Assembly: GCA_027064845.1 (NCBI GenBank)
Contig: JAMOPC010000131.1
Coordinates: 1-15,452, forward strand
Length of the DNA stretch: 15,452 nucleotides
Direction: 5' to 3'
Source: Desulfurococcales archaeon
Lineage (GTDB): Archaea > Thermoproteota > Thermoprotei_A > Sulfolobales > Desulfurococcaceae
Shown here: piece by piece, positions 6,780 through 14,479 of the stretch
Layout of the letters: each line of letters starts with the position of its first letter
Numbering within the stretch: the first letter of the stretch is position 1
The notes under the pieces: generated by a model
The model's input: the letters and a program-made list of their open reading frames with translations, nothing else
The model's database searches: none
What the model was told of the DNA's origin: nothing
Made by a program: the position numbers and the translations under genes

Positions 6780-7240
6780 GTAAAGCTGGAAGGGAAAGTA
6801 GACAATACATTAGCATAAATGAATTATTAATCAGAGCTAATGAGCTGAGAGAATATATAAACATACTTCAAGCACAAATAGGTAATTATTCAACACAATT
6901 AAGTGAATTACAGCTATCTCTGAATACAATCGAGAACATGCCTGAAGAAGGAGGAGAAGCATTAGTCACTCTAGATAGATTAAGTACAGTTTATTTACCA
7001 GTGACTATAAAAGATAATTGGAAAGAAAACATAGTGGTTAACATAGGGTTAAACTACTATATAAGATCGTCTAAGGAAAAGGCTGAGGAAATCATTAGGA
7101 ATAGGATCGGGATAGTTCGAAAAATCATAGAAGGATTAAGGAGAGAGTATCAAGCAGCATTAACCGAATATAATGCACTGCAACAAATTATAGCAACCAT
7201 ATATGCAAGAATGCAAGAACAGCAGTCTATGAAAAAATAA
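6776..7240 (+). CDS. pfdA: Prefoldin alpha subunit
   Basis: Subunit of the hexameric prefoldin chaperone (two alpha, four beta), which captures unfolded proteins and hands them to the thermosome. The 154-aa length is typical. An N-terminal coiled coil (ISINELLIRANELREYINIL onward) leads to the central hairpin region (ALVTLDRLSTVYLPVTIKD, NIVVNIGLNYYI-like) and a C-terminal coiled coil (IVRKIIEGLRREYQAALTEY, then NALQQIIATIYAR). The start overlaps the LX stop by 4 nt. There are no hydrophobic or signal segments. FtsY follows after a 62-bp spacer. Confidence 0.93.
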   Translation: MSKAGRESRQYISINELLIRANELREYINILQAQIGNYSTQLSELQLSLNTIENMPEEGGEALVTLDRLSTVYLPVTIKDNWKENIVVNIGLNYYIRSSKEKAEEIIRNRIGIVRKIIEGLRREYQAALTEYNALQQIIATIYARMQEQQSMKK

Positions 7241-7249
7241 CTACGTCTA

Positions 7250-7294
7250 ATATTAAAAATAGCATTAGTCTGTAAAGTAGCGTATTATATGGTG
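7250..7294 (+). promoter_or_regulatory. Possible promoter and SD for ftsY
   Basis: The 62-bp spacer after prefoldin has AATATTAAAAATAGC (about 7250-7264), a weak TATA-like stretch predicting a start near 7282. GGTG at 7291-7294 lies 8 nt before the TTG start of ftsY. It suggests an internal promoter within the cluster, but read-through from upstream is equally likely. Confidence 0.3.
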
Positions 7295-7302
7295 TACTGG
7301 GC

Positions 7303-8187
7303 TTGTTTAAGAAAATTAGGCAGGTCTTTTCAAAATTTATTGAGAAAGCTTCTTCGGTCATATATTCAAGAGATAAGTTACTCGAAGCACTTGATGAGTT
7401 AAAAATGGAACTTATTTCTAACGATGTAGCGTTTGAGGTTGTTGAAGATATTTCTGAAAAAATACTCGAAGCTATAGATAGAAAAGAAATCAAAAACAAA
7501 GATGAATTAATACGTTTCCTGAGAAAAACACTAAGGAAGTATTTTGAGGATCTCGAACAAATAGATATTTTTAATGAAGCAAAAAAGCACAAGCCTTACA
7601 AAATAGTCTTCTTAGGCGTTAATGGTGTTGGTAAAACAACTACGATCGCAAAAATTGCTGTAAAGTACCGGGAACAGGGTTTTAAACCATTAATGGTGGC
7701 GGCAGATACTTTTCGAGCAGGTGCACAAGAACAATTAAAATACCATGGAGAGAAGACAGGAATACCTGTGTTTACGGGGAAATATGGTTCCGATCCTGCA
7801 GCTGTAGCATATGATGCTATAGTATACGCTGAAAAGAAAGGTTATGACGTGGTCTTAATAGATACTGCTGGGAGAATGCATACAGATGCTAATCTCGTTG
7901 ATGAACTTAAAAAAATTGTTAGAGTCGTTAAGCCTCATCGTAAAATATTAGTTGTAGATGCTTTAACTGGCAATGATGCTGTAGAACAAGCAGTTTTCTT
8001 CAATAACGCGGTTGGTGTTGACGGGGTTATTGTGACAAAGGTTGATGCATATGAACAAGGAGGGGTACCGTTAAGTGTTGTTTATAGTATCAAAAAACCA
8101 GTTATAATGATGGGTGTTGGACAAGGATATAAAGATTTAAAACCTTTTAATATTGATGAATTCCTAGATAAAATACTACCGGATTAA
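7303..8187 (+). CDS. ftsY: Signal recognition particle receptor FtsY (SRP GTPase)
   Basis: Membrane-associated GTPase that docks SRP-ribosome complexes at the Sec translocon. The 294-aa protein has an N domain (helical, about 1-90) and G domain: P-loop GVNGVGKTTT at 105-114, DTFRAGAQEQ at 135-144, DTAGR at 187-191, TKVD at 245-248 and the closing GVGQGYKDLKPF segment. The DTFRA wording rather than DTYRP marks FtsY rather than Ffh/SRP54, and there is no M domain. The acidic A domain of bacterial FtsY is absent, as in archaea. The start is TTG at 7303, supported by GGTG 8 nt upstream. SecE, another targeting component, follows 23 nt downstream. Confidence 0.96.
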   Translation: MFKKIRQVFSKFIEKASSVIYSRDKLLEALDELKMELISNDVAFEVVEDISEKILEAIDRKEIKNKDELIRFLRKTLRKYFEDLEQIDIFNEAKKHKPYKIVFLGVNGVGKTTTIAKIAVKYREQGFKPLMVAADTFRAGAQEQLKYHGEKTGIPVFTGKYGSDPAAVAYDAIVYAEKKGYDVVLIDTAGRMHTDANLVDELKKIVRVVKPHRKILVVDALTGNDAVEQAVFFNNAVGVDGVIVTKVDAYEQGGVPLSVVYSIKKPVIMMGVGQGYKDLKPFNIDEFLDKILPD

Positions 8188-8210
8188 TGAATAACCTGGA
8201 GTGGTTATAA

Positions 8211-8399
8211 ATGGGTTTTAGAGAACTAATTGATTCGTGGAGAAGAATAATACGGCTGGCTACTAAGCCTTCAAGAGAAGAATATATGACTAATCTAAAA
8301 ATAAGCTTGCTTGGATTAACACTTGTTGGTTCAATTTCGTTCATCATAAGATTTATATTTATAACATTTATATTCCCTCAAGAACTCTACGGTGGCTAA
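8211..8399 (+). CDS. secE: Preprotein translocase subunit SecE (Sec61 gamma)
   Basis: Small essential subunit that clamps the SecY channel in the membrane. The 62-aa product has an amphipathic N-terminal helix (ELIDSWRRIIRLATKPSREEY) typical of the family, and one transmembrane helix at about residues 29-55 (LKISLLGLTLVGSISFIIRF and following). ATG 8211 follows an SD GGAGTGG (about 8198-8204). Its TAA (8397-8399) lies between the SD and start of nusG. The secE-nusG-rpl11-rpl1 order is conserved from bacteria to archaea. Confidence 0.93.
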   Translation: MGFRELIDSWRRIIRLATKPSREEYMTNLKISLLGLTLVGSISFIIRFIFITFIFPQELYGG

Positions 8400-8403
8400 T
8401 AAA

Positions 8404-8874
8404 ATGCCGAAGATAAGCTATTATGCTGTTAGAACGACGACAGGTAGGGAAATAGACGTAGCTCTAGTGCTTGAGAGTCGAGCAAATAATATAATCGCAC
8501 TTGGAGAAGACCCCGGTATAAAATCAATAATAGTACCACCTGGTATAAGAGGATATGTTTTCTTGGAATCAGTTAAACTTGCAGCAGTATATAGACTGAT
8601 CAGTGAGGTAAAATATGTTAAAAGCACACAGCCAATAAGGGTTTCCAGAGAAGAAATAGAGAGATTAATTAAACCAAAACCAGTTATCGAAATGATTAGA
8701 GAAGGAGACGTAGTTGAAATTGTAAGGGGGCCGTTTAGAGGGATGAAAGCACAAGTTATTAGTGTAGATAAGGATAAAAACATGGTAATGCTTAGTATAT
8801 TAGAAGCTGCTTTCAATGTACCTATAACTGTACCAGGTGATTACGTAAAACCTGTTAAGAAAGGTGGTGTGTAG
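8404..8874 (+). CDS. nusG: Transcription elongation factor NusG/Spt5
   Basis: Binds the RNA polymerase clamp (with Spt4 in archaea) to increase processivity and may link polymerase to the ribosome. The 156-aa product has an NGN domain (about 5-88, SYYAVRTTTGREIDVALVLE to TQPIRVSREE) and a KOW domain from about 98 (EGDVVEIVRGPFRGMKAQVI). A frame-compatible GTG at 8392 lies inside the SD GGTGG (8391-8395). ATG 8404 is 8 nt downstream of that SD and gives the family-like MPKISYYAVRT, so it is preferred; secE and nusG then do not overlap. L11 follows after 2 nt. Confidence 0.95.
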   Translation: MPKISYYAVRTTTGREIDVALVLESRANNIIALGEDPGIKSIIVPPGIRGYVFLESVKLAAVYRLISEVKYVKSTQPIRVSREEIERLIKPKPVIEMIREGDVVEIVRGPFRGMKAQVISVDKDKNMVMLSILEAAFNVPITVPGDYVKPVKKGGV

Positions 8875-8876
8875 CT

Positions 8877-9395
8877 ATGGGGAAGAAAGTAATTAAAATA
8901 ATGGTTGAGGGAGGAAAAGCCACTCCAGGACCTCCACTAGGACCAACTCTTTCGCCATTAAGAGTAAATGTTATGGAAGTAGTAAAAGCTATTAATGAAG
9001 CCACTAAGGAATTCGAAGGCTTAACAGTACCTGTAGAAGTAATTGTTGATACAGCTACGAGAAAGTTTGAGATAAAAGTAGGTATTCCAACAACAACAGC
9101 ACTTCTTCTAAAAGAGGTTGGAGTGAAACAACCACCTGGAGATCCTGCACATCAGAAAATAGGAGACTTGCCAATAGAAAAGATCATAAGAATAGCTATT
9201 CTCAAAAAAGAACAATTAACTGCTAAAACATTGAAAGCGGCTGTAAAAACAATATTAGGGACTGCACGTAGTATAGGCATTACGGTAGATGGAAAAGATC
9301 CTAAGGATGTCCAGAAAGAAATAGATGAAGGATTATATGATGCTGTATTAGCTAAGTATGAGCCTGAATGGGAGAAAGAAGAGGGTGAGATGTAA
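8877..9395 (+). CDS. rpl11: 50S ribosomal protein L11
   Basis: Binds the GTPase-associated region of 23S rRNA at the base of the stalk. The 172-aa product shows the N-terminal GGKATPGPPLGPTLSPLRVN signature (about 12-31), the linker PPGDPAHQKIG and the C-terminal rRNA-binding domain with LTAKTLKAAVKTILGTARSIGI (split here) and an acidic tail. The length is typical for archaea. ATG 8877 lies 2 nt after the nusG stop, and the SD GGTGGTG falls in the nusG 3' end. L11, L1, L10 and L12 follow one another as in most archaea. Confidence 0.98.
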   Translation: MGKKVIKIMVEGGKATPGPPLGPTLSPLRVNVMEVVKAINEATKEFEGLTVPVEVIVDTATRKFEIKVGIPTTTALLLKEVGVKQPPGDPAHQKIGDLPIEKIIRIAILKKEQLTAKTLKAAVKTILGTARSIGITVDGKDPKDVQKEIDEGLYDAVLAKYEPEWEKEEGEM

Positions 9396-9396
9396 A

Positions 9397-10044
9397 ATGC
9401 CTTTACCGACTAAGGAACAGCTAAAGGAAAGCATTATCAAAGCAATCGAGTATAGTAAGAAGAGGAACTTTAAACAAAGCGTTGAATTAATAATTGTCTT
9501 AAAAGACATTGATCCAAAAAGTCCCCAAGGAAGAATAAGAGAGACAATATTTTTACCAAAAGGGCTAGGAAAGGACCGTATAATATGTGTTGTTGCAGAC
9601 GGTGAAATGGCTGAAAAAGCTAGGAAAGCTGGTGCACATAGAGTAATTACAAGAACAGAATTAATGGGTATAAGTAAGAAAGAAGCCAAGAAAATAGCAC
9701 AAGAATGTGACTGGGTTCTCGTAAGAACAGACTTAATGGCTAATGCTGGTAGAATCTTAGGCCCCGCTCTAGGTCCTCGTGGAAAAATACCTGTGCCAGT
9801 TCCACCAGCAGCAGATATAGAAGCAGTTATGAAGAGATATAAATCAGCAGTTCTCCTCCGTAACAAGGACCAGCCTCAACTAATGACTAAGATAGGTACA
9901 GAAGACATGGATCCAGAGGACTTAGTTGCTAATGCACAAGCTATACTATCGTTGCTAGAAACAAAGCTACCTAACGGTGCTCATAATATTGCTAAAATCG
10001 TTGTTAAAACAACTATGGGTCCACCTGTTGAAGTAATTGGGTAG
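9397..10044 (+). CDS. rpl1: 50S ribosomal protein L1
   Basis: Forms the L1 stalk that moves deacylated tRNA out of the E site; in other archaea it also represses translation of its own mRNA. The 215-aa product has the RNA-binding blocks QSVELIIVLKDIDPKSPQGR and the two-domain signature DWVLVRTDLMANAGRILGPA followed by LGPRGKIPVPVPP. The open frame extends to an ATG at 9358 inside rpl11. GGGTGA at 9383-9388, 8 nt before ATG 9397, fixes the start, giving MPLPTKEQLKESI. The start is 1 nt after the L11 stop. No L1-binding hairpin was identified in the leader. Confidence 0.97.
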   Translation: MPLPTKEQLKESIIKAIEYSKKRNFKQSVELIIVLKDIDPKSPQGRIRETIFLPKGLGKDRIICVVADGEMAEKARKAGAHRVITRTELMGISKKEAKKIAQECDWVLVRTDLMANAGRILGPALGPRGKIPVPVPPAADIEAVMKRYKSAVLLRNKDQPQLMTKIGTEDMDPEDLVANAQAILSLLETKLPNGAHNIAKIVVKTTMGPPVEVIG

Positions 10045-10057
10045 AGGTGGTCTGTAA

Positions 10058-11077
10058 ATGTCAGTTACAAGTGTTCCTCGAGCCAAAAGAATTCCGCAAT
10101 GGAAAATAGAAGAAGTAGAATATCTTACAAAATTATTCAAAACTTATCCGGTCTTCGCTATAGCTGATCTCACGGGCTTTCCAACAAATCAATTACAGAA
10201 ACTGAGGAAAAAACTTGGAAAGAAAATAGTTTTTAGAGTTTCTAAGAACAAATTAATACTTAGAGCATTAAAAGCCGCGGGCTTTGATACAAGCAAGTTC
10301 GAGGATATATTGACTGGTCAAAACATATTATTATTCACAAATCTCAATGCGTTTGAGCTTGGCTTATTGTTAGAGAAGCATAAAGCAAAGACATTTTATA
10401 AACCAGGCGAAATAGCACAACAAGAAATAATAATTCCTGAGGGCAATACTGGTCTTTCTCCAGGACCTATTCTAAGTACTTTCAGCAAGTTAAAAATCCC
10501 GGTAAGAGTCCAGGGTAATAGTATTGTTATCACTCGTGATACAAAAGTCGCAAAACCTGGAGACGTTATATCAGAAGAGCTTGCAAGTCTATTACAGCGT
10601 CTTGGTATTGCATTGAAAGAAGTAAAAATAAAAGTTAAAGTAGCATATGATGGAGGAGTAATTATTCCAGGCGATCAATTAATACTCAATATTGATGAAT
10701 ACATGGAAATGATTAGATCAGCACATGTAGATGCGTTAAAGATAGGTGCTGAAATAGCATGGCCAGTGCCAGAAGTATTAGAGCTTTCACTAATTAAGGC
10801 GTATCGCGAAGCATTAGCATTAGCTGCTGAAGCAGGATACGTCACATCAGATACAGCTGAGTATGTCTTTAGAACAGCTATAGCTAAAGCACTAGCCTTA
10901 GCACTAGAAGTATCCAAGTATGCTCCTGAACTAGGCCTTGAAGTACCAAGCATAACACCAGCACCCACCACTGAGGAGAAGAAGGAAGAGGAGAAGCCTG
11001 CTGAGGAAGAAGAGGAGAAAGAAGAAACAGTTAGCGAAGAAGAACTTGCCGAAGGACTAGGAGCACTCTTCGGCTGA
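10058..11077 (+). CDS. rpl10: 50S ribosomal protein L10 (P0), stalk base
   Basis: Anchors L12 dimers to 23S rRNA to form the lateral stalk that recruits translational GTPases. At 339 aa it is the long archaeal/eukaryotic P0 form: N-terminal rRNA-binding part (RIPQWKIEEVEYLTKLFKTY onward, FRVSKNKLILRAL), the inserted domain GLSPGPILSTFSKLKIPVRV, the L12-binding helical spine (about 215-300) and a Glu/Lys-rich hinge. It ends in the factor-binding tail SEEELAEGLGALFG. SD GAGGTGG lies before ATG 10058, 13 nt after L1. The last 34 codons are identical in DNA to those of L12 downstream. Confidence 0.98.
   Translation: MSVTSVPRAKRIPQWKIEEVEYLTKLFKTYPVFAIADLTGFPTNQLQKLRKKLGKKIVFRVSKNKLILRALKAAGFDTSKFEDILTGQNILLFTNLNAFELGLLLEKHKAKTFYKPGEIAQQEIIIPEGNTGLSPGPILSTFSKLKIPVRVQGNSIVITRDTKVAKPGDVISEELASLLQRLGIALKEVKIKVKVAYDGGVIIPGDQLILNIDEYMEMIRSAHVDALKIGAEIAWPVPEVLELSLIKAYREALALAAEAGYVTSDTAEYVFRTAIAKALALALEVSKYAPELGLEVPSITPAPTTEEKKEEEKPAEEEEEKEETVSEEELAEGLGALFG
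10971..11075 (+). repeat. 105-bp perfect direct repeat, copy 1 (3' end of rpl10)
   Basis: Identical base for base to 11400-11504. It covers two bases of a codon, 34 complete codons and the first base of the stop codon. It encodes the charged hinge and the factor-binding tail of L10. Identity ends abruptly at 10970 (A versus G) and 11076 (G versus A). Confidence 0.97.
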
Positions 11078-11087
11078 GAAACACAAA

Positions 11088-11182
11088 TATTTTTATTAAG
11101 GAGGATATATTTTAAAACACCTAGATTATCTAAGTTAGTAGCGTTGGTAAAACAACTGGATATGGTTAAGAGGTGAGGAGAG
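11088..11182 (+). promoter_or_regulatory. rpl10-rpl12 spacer: T-run, SD-like and TATA-like sites, L12 ribosome binding site
   Basis: This 105-bp spacer contains TTTTT at 11090-11094 (possible pause or terminator) and an AAGGAGG at about 11098-11104 that serves no recognised start. The A+T stretch ATATATTTTAAAA (11105-11117) could be an internal TATA box giving a start near 11137. GAGGTGA at about 11170-11176 is a strong SD whose last base is 6 nt before the ATC that begins L12. The TGA within this SD also closes the L12 frame upstream. Confidence 0.4.
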
Positions 11183-11506
11183 ATCGAATACATATACGCG
11201 TCTCTACTACTCTATAAGGCTGGAAAAGAAATCAATGAAGAAAACATAAAGAAAGTACTAGAAGCAGCTGGTATAGAAGTTGATGATGTAAAAGTAAAAT
11301 CTCTTGTTGCAGCACTTAAGAATATTGATATAGCAAAAGTATTAGAACAAGCACTAGCAGCACCAGTAGCTGCAGTTCCAGCAGCCCCTGCAGCTCCTGC
11401 TGAGGAGAAGAAGGAAGAGGAGAAGCCTGCTGAGGAAGAAGAGGAGAAAGAAGAAACAGTTAGCGAAGAAGAACTTGCCGAAGGACTAGGAGCACTCTTC
11501 GGCTAA
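11183..11506 (+). CDS. rpl12: 50S ribosomal protein L12 (archaeal P1), apparent ATC start
   Basis: Stalk protein that dimerises on L10 and recruits elongation and initiation GTPases. Translation of 11183-11503 gives 107 residues: dimerisation domain (I/M)EYIYASLLLYKAGKEINEEN, then IKKVLEAAGIEVDDVKVKSL, an Ala/Pro hinge (about 57-73), a Glu/Lys run and the GTPase-binding tail SEEELAEGLGALFG. The length and ends match archaeal L12, whose N-terminus is usually MEYIYA. No ATG, GTG or TTG exists between the in-frame TGA (11174-11176) and the conserved Glu2; the codon at residue 1 is ATC. The GAGGTGA SD sits 6 nt before it. The body is intact, so a near-cognate start is the simplest reading. Confidence 0.93.
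   Translation: MEYIYASLLLYKAGKEINEENIKKVLEAAGIEVDDVKVKSLVAALKNIDIAKVLEQALAAPVAAVPAAPAAPAEEKKEEEKPAEEEEEKEETVSEEELAEGLGALFG
11400..11504 (+). repeat. 105-bp perfect direct repeat, copy 2 (3' end of rpl12)
   Basis: Second copy, 429 bp downstream of the first and in the same reading register. It encodes the L12 hinge and tail. Because synonymous positions also match, the copies were probably homogenised by recombination rather than kept only by protein selection. Confidence 0.97.
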
Positions 11507-11543
11507 AATAATTTTACTAAAACATTTCCTGAACAATACAAGG

Positions 11544-11548
11544 TTTTT
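11544..11548 (+). terminator. T-run after rpl12
   Basis: TTTTT about 40 nt past the L12 stop, in an A+T-rich spacer; a plausible end for the ribosomal transcript. The rest of the 188-bp spacer to alaS shows no other convincing element. Confidence 0.3.
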
Positions 11549-11694
11549 ATTAGTAGGAATGAATAAGTCTATTACTTGATATTCTTTTGTTAACACATTA
11601 TACAACCTGCTCAAGATAAAATAATATTTTTACTAATGATAATGTATAGATTACCATTAGCTTGAAAGAAGGTGTTTCAAAATAACTAACATGG

Positions 11695-14439
11695 ATGATG
11701 ATTATGGAAGAAGAATTCAATGTAAAATTTTTGCGAGAAGAAGGATTCAATAGATATAAGTGTAGAAAATGTGGCGAGTACTTCTGGAGCATAAAACCTA
11801 GAGAAACATGCCCGGACAGACCATGTTCTAAGTATGATTTTCTCTATAAGAACTATCCTAGAACACCTCGTTTAGGCCTTGATGATGCTAGAAGCAAGTT
11901 TATTAATTACTTTGTAAAGAATGGACATGGATACGTTAATCCTTATCCAGTTCTTGCTCGCTGGAGAAATGATTTATACCTAACTATTGCATCCATTATA
12001 GTTTTTCAGCCTGCTGTTACTGATGGTATAGTGGATCCTCCATATAATCCACTAGTAATTGTTCAGCCAAGTGTACGGTTAGAAGATATTGATAATGTTG
12101 GACTAACTTTTGGGAGACACTTAACAAGTTTCGAGATGGGAGGTCATCATGCCTTTAACAAGAAAGACAATTACATCTACTGGGTTGAGGAGACTCTTCG
12201 TTATGCTTATGAGTTCTTCACCAAAGAAATAGGTATTCCGCGTGAGGAAATAGTTTTTAAGGAATCATGGTGGGAAGGCGGCGGAAATGCTGGTCCTGCA
12301 TATGAAGTAGTTGTTGATGGATTAGAGCTTGCAACACTTGTTTTTATGAAGTATAAGATTGTTGATGGTTCAAGGATAAGGAATCCAGTACTTGTCGTAG
12401 ATACAGGTTATGGTATTGAGAGAATTGCTTGGTTTACTCAGAAAACACCTACAGCTTTTCATGCTATATTCGGTAATCTTGTGAATGAATACAAAGATAT
12501 ACTTGGTATTGAGGAGCCCGAGGAAGAGGTTCTCAAGAATATAGTTTATGAGTTAAGCGATGTTGAAACGTACGACATTAATGACTTGAAGAAGCATATG
12601 GTAGAACTTGGGTATGAAACTTATATTGATGAAATGATTAATGCTATTAACTTATACACAGTACTGGATCACATCAAAACGATCTTATTGATGCTATCAG
12701 ATGGAATAGTCCCATCTAATACTGGTGAAGGCTACCTAGCTAGACTCGTTATAAGAAGACTTCTCCGTACATTACTAAGGCTCGGTCTAGAAGTCCACAC
12801 TATTGAAGATATTGTTTTACAACTAGTTAGTAAACAAATGAACTATTGGAAGGGTAAGTATGTTTATGACAAATTCCATAAACACCGTGATTACATAATG
12901 GATGTATTATCATATGAGATCAGAAAATATATTGATGTAATACTTCGTGGCGGAAGACTTGTTGAAAAAATAATAAAGAAAAAGAAAAAACTATCCATAG
13001 ATGACTTAGTGGAAATATATGATTCACAAGGTATACCTCCCGAAATAGTTGTTGAAAAAGCTAGGAAATATGGTATAGATATAGATGTTCCGCCTAATTT
13101 CTATTCATTAATAGCGAAAAGACACGGCGGGTCAGGTGTTCTTGTGAAGGAGAAAGAACATGAATTACCTGATGAAATTGTTAAATGGTCTAGATCATTT
13201 CCTGCAACAAGGAAATTATTTCATGAAAACCCCTATCTATACCGAACTATAGCTAGAGTACTCGGAGTTAATGGAAACTATGTAGTATTTGATAGAACTA
13301 TATTTTATCCTAAAGCAGGAGGACAAGACCACGATATTGGTGTAATTATCGGCAAGAATGGAGAATATAAGGTAAGGAACGTTCATAAAGTTGGGGAGAT
13401 AATAGTGCACGAATTGGGAGAAAAACCTAGTTTTGACGAGAACGAAGAAGTAGTTATGGAAATAGACTGGTTCCGGAGATATATTCTCATGAAACATCAT
13501 ACTGCTACACACATAATATTAGGGGCTGCTAGGAAGGTGCTTGGAGATCATGTGTGGCAAGCCGGTGCTGAGAAAACCACTGAAAAAGCGAGGCTCGACA
13601 TAACACACTATAAGACATTATCAAGTAATGAAATTAAGAAAATAGAAGAAGAAGCCAATAATATAATAAACAAGCATATAGAACTAAAGTTCCACTATCT
13701 CCCAAAGTTTGAAGCTGAGAAAAAATATGGCTTAAAAATATATCAGGGAGGGGCAGTTTATTCGCCGATACTACGCATTGTCGAAATCCCGGGATGGGAT
13801 GCAGAAGCTTGTTTCGGCACTCACGTATCTAATACTTCAGAAGTAGGGGCAATTAAAATTATTAAATCTGAGAAAATACAAGATGGAGTAATTAGGTTAG
13901 AATTTATTGCTTCAACAAAAGTAGCTGAGTATCTTGAGAAACTTCTTGAAGAAAGAGAGAAAGCTCTACGCCTTTTAGGACAGGAACATGGAGATCTAGT
14001 TACAATTGTTTCGAAACTTAAAGAACAATTTGATAAAAATAAAGATACATTAAATGTCTATAGGCGTCTTTTAAAAGAGAAATTCATTGATGAAGCGCTT
14101 AAACGAATGCGTAGAATATGTGATTTAAACATCGTTATAGTGGAGAAAACAATTGAGGACGAACAATTATATAAGCATATATTAGAAGATCTTGCTTTGA
14201 AAAAAGAAAACATAGTAATACTTATTGATTCTAGAAGGAAGCTTATCGAACTAGCATGTAATCCGAGGCTTTCAAAGGATAAAGGTATTGATTTAAGGAA
14301 AACGCTAGATTTATTAAAACAATATAAGGTTAGGGGCGGTGGAAAACCTGATCATGTATATATACGAGCATTAGATAAGCTAATAGGTATAGAGGAAATT
14401 ATTAAAATCCTTGAAAGAACCATATGTGTTAAAACATAA
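11695..14439 (+). CDS. alaS: Alanyl-tRNA synthetase
   Basis: Charges tRNA-Ala and clears Ser/Gly mischarging. At 914 aa it has the archaeal layout: an N-terminal Cys cluster (C23-X2-C26, C39, C44), class II catalytic core with motif 2 around HLTSFEMGG (142-150) and motif 3 GYGIER (238-243), and the tRNA-recognition helical domain. The editing domain has zinc ligands H602-X3-H606 (HHTATH) and C706-X3-H710 (CFGTH). A C-terminal coiled-coil and globular domain ends in the Gly-rich VRGGGKPDHV segment. Three in-frame ATGs (11695, 11698, 11704) compete; none has a well-placed SD (GGTG at 11671-11674 is about 20 nt away). The one at 11704 gives MEEEFNVKFL, so the exact start is uncertain. It is separate from the ribosomal cluster. 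Confidence 0.97.
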   Translation: MMIMEEEFNVKFLREEGFNRYKCRKCGEYFWSIKPRETCPDRPCSKYDFLYKNYPRTPRLGLDDARSKFINYFVKNGHGYVNPYPVLARWRNDLYLTIASIIVFQPAVTDGIVDPPYNPLVIVQPSVRLEDIDNVGLTFGRHLTSFEMGGHHAFNKKDNYIYWVEETLRYAYEFFTKEIGIPREEIVFKESWWEGGGNAGPAYEVVVDGLELATLVFMKYKIVDGSRIRNPVLVVDTGYGIERIAWFTQKTPTAFHAIFGNLVNEYKDILGIEEPEEEVLKNIVYELSDVETYDINDLKKHMVELGYETYIDEMINAINLYTVLDHIKTILLMLSDGIVPSNTGEGYLARLVIRRLLRTLLRLGLEVHTIEDIVLQLVSKQMNYWKGKYVYDKFHKHRDYIMDVLSYEIRKYIDVILRGGRLVEKIIKKKKKLSIDDLVEIYDSQGIPPEIVVEKARKYGIDIDVPPNFYSLIAKRHGGSGVLVKEKEHELPDEIVKWSRSFPATRKLFHENPYLYRTIARVLGVNGNYVVFDRTIFYPKAGGQDHDIGVIIGKNGEYKVRNVHKVGEIIVHELGEKPSFDENEEVVMEIDWFRRYILMKHHTATHIILGAARKVLGDHVWQAGAEKTTEKARLDITHYKTLSSNEIKKIEEEANNIINKHIELKFHYLPKFEAEKKYGLKIYQGGAVYSPILRIVEIPGWDAEACFGTHVSNTSEVGAIKIIKSEKIQDGVIRLEFIASTKVAEYLEKLLEEREKALRLLGQEHGDLVTIVSKLKEQFDKNKDTLNVYRRLLKEKFIDEALKRMRRICDLNIVIVEKTIEDEQLYKHILEDLALKKENIVILIDSRRKLIELACNPRLSKDKGIDLRKTLDLLKQYKVRGGGKPDHVYIRALDKLIGIEEIIKILERTICVKT

Positions 14440-14451
14440 AATCTATAACCC

Positions 14452-14462
14452 ACAATAAAATA
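14452..14462 (+). promoter_or_regulatory. TATA-like element for tRNA-Arg
   Basis: CAATAAAATAA lies about 25 nt upstream of the first tRNA base, the spacing expected for an archaeal TATA box driving a tRNA. Called by position and composition only. Confidence 0.4.
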
Positions 14463-14479
14463 ACCATAAATTCGGAAAA

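Noticed and set aside
9348..9866. 172-codon open frame on the minus strand opposite rpl1
   Set aside because: Composition mirrors the L1 codons, no SD precedes it, and the opposite strand encodes an unmistakable L1 with full family motifs.
11162..11176. ATG at 11162 as the start of L12
   Set aside because: It is in the L12 register but is followed after four codons by TGA (11174-11176), so it cannot start L12 without stop read-through.
10675..11193. Long Ser-rich open frame on the minus strand across the end of rpl10 and the start of rpl12
   Set aside because: It is the antisense shadow of Glu/Lys/Ala-rich L10 codons (GAR reads as Ser/Phe-type codons in reverse). It has no SD and does not resemble a real protein.
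11183..11506. L12 as a pseudogene because it lacks a canonical start
   Set aside because: The body has no frameshift or internal stop, all conserved blocks are intact, it has an optimal SD, and the gene is essential and single-copy in this conserved cluster.
11691..11705. ATGATGA-like C box at the alaS start as another C/D sRNA
   Set aside because: No D box or second box pair occurs within a suitable distance; the match is a chance result of repeated ATG/GAT codons.
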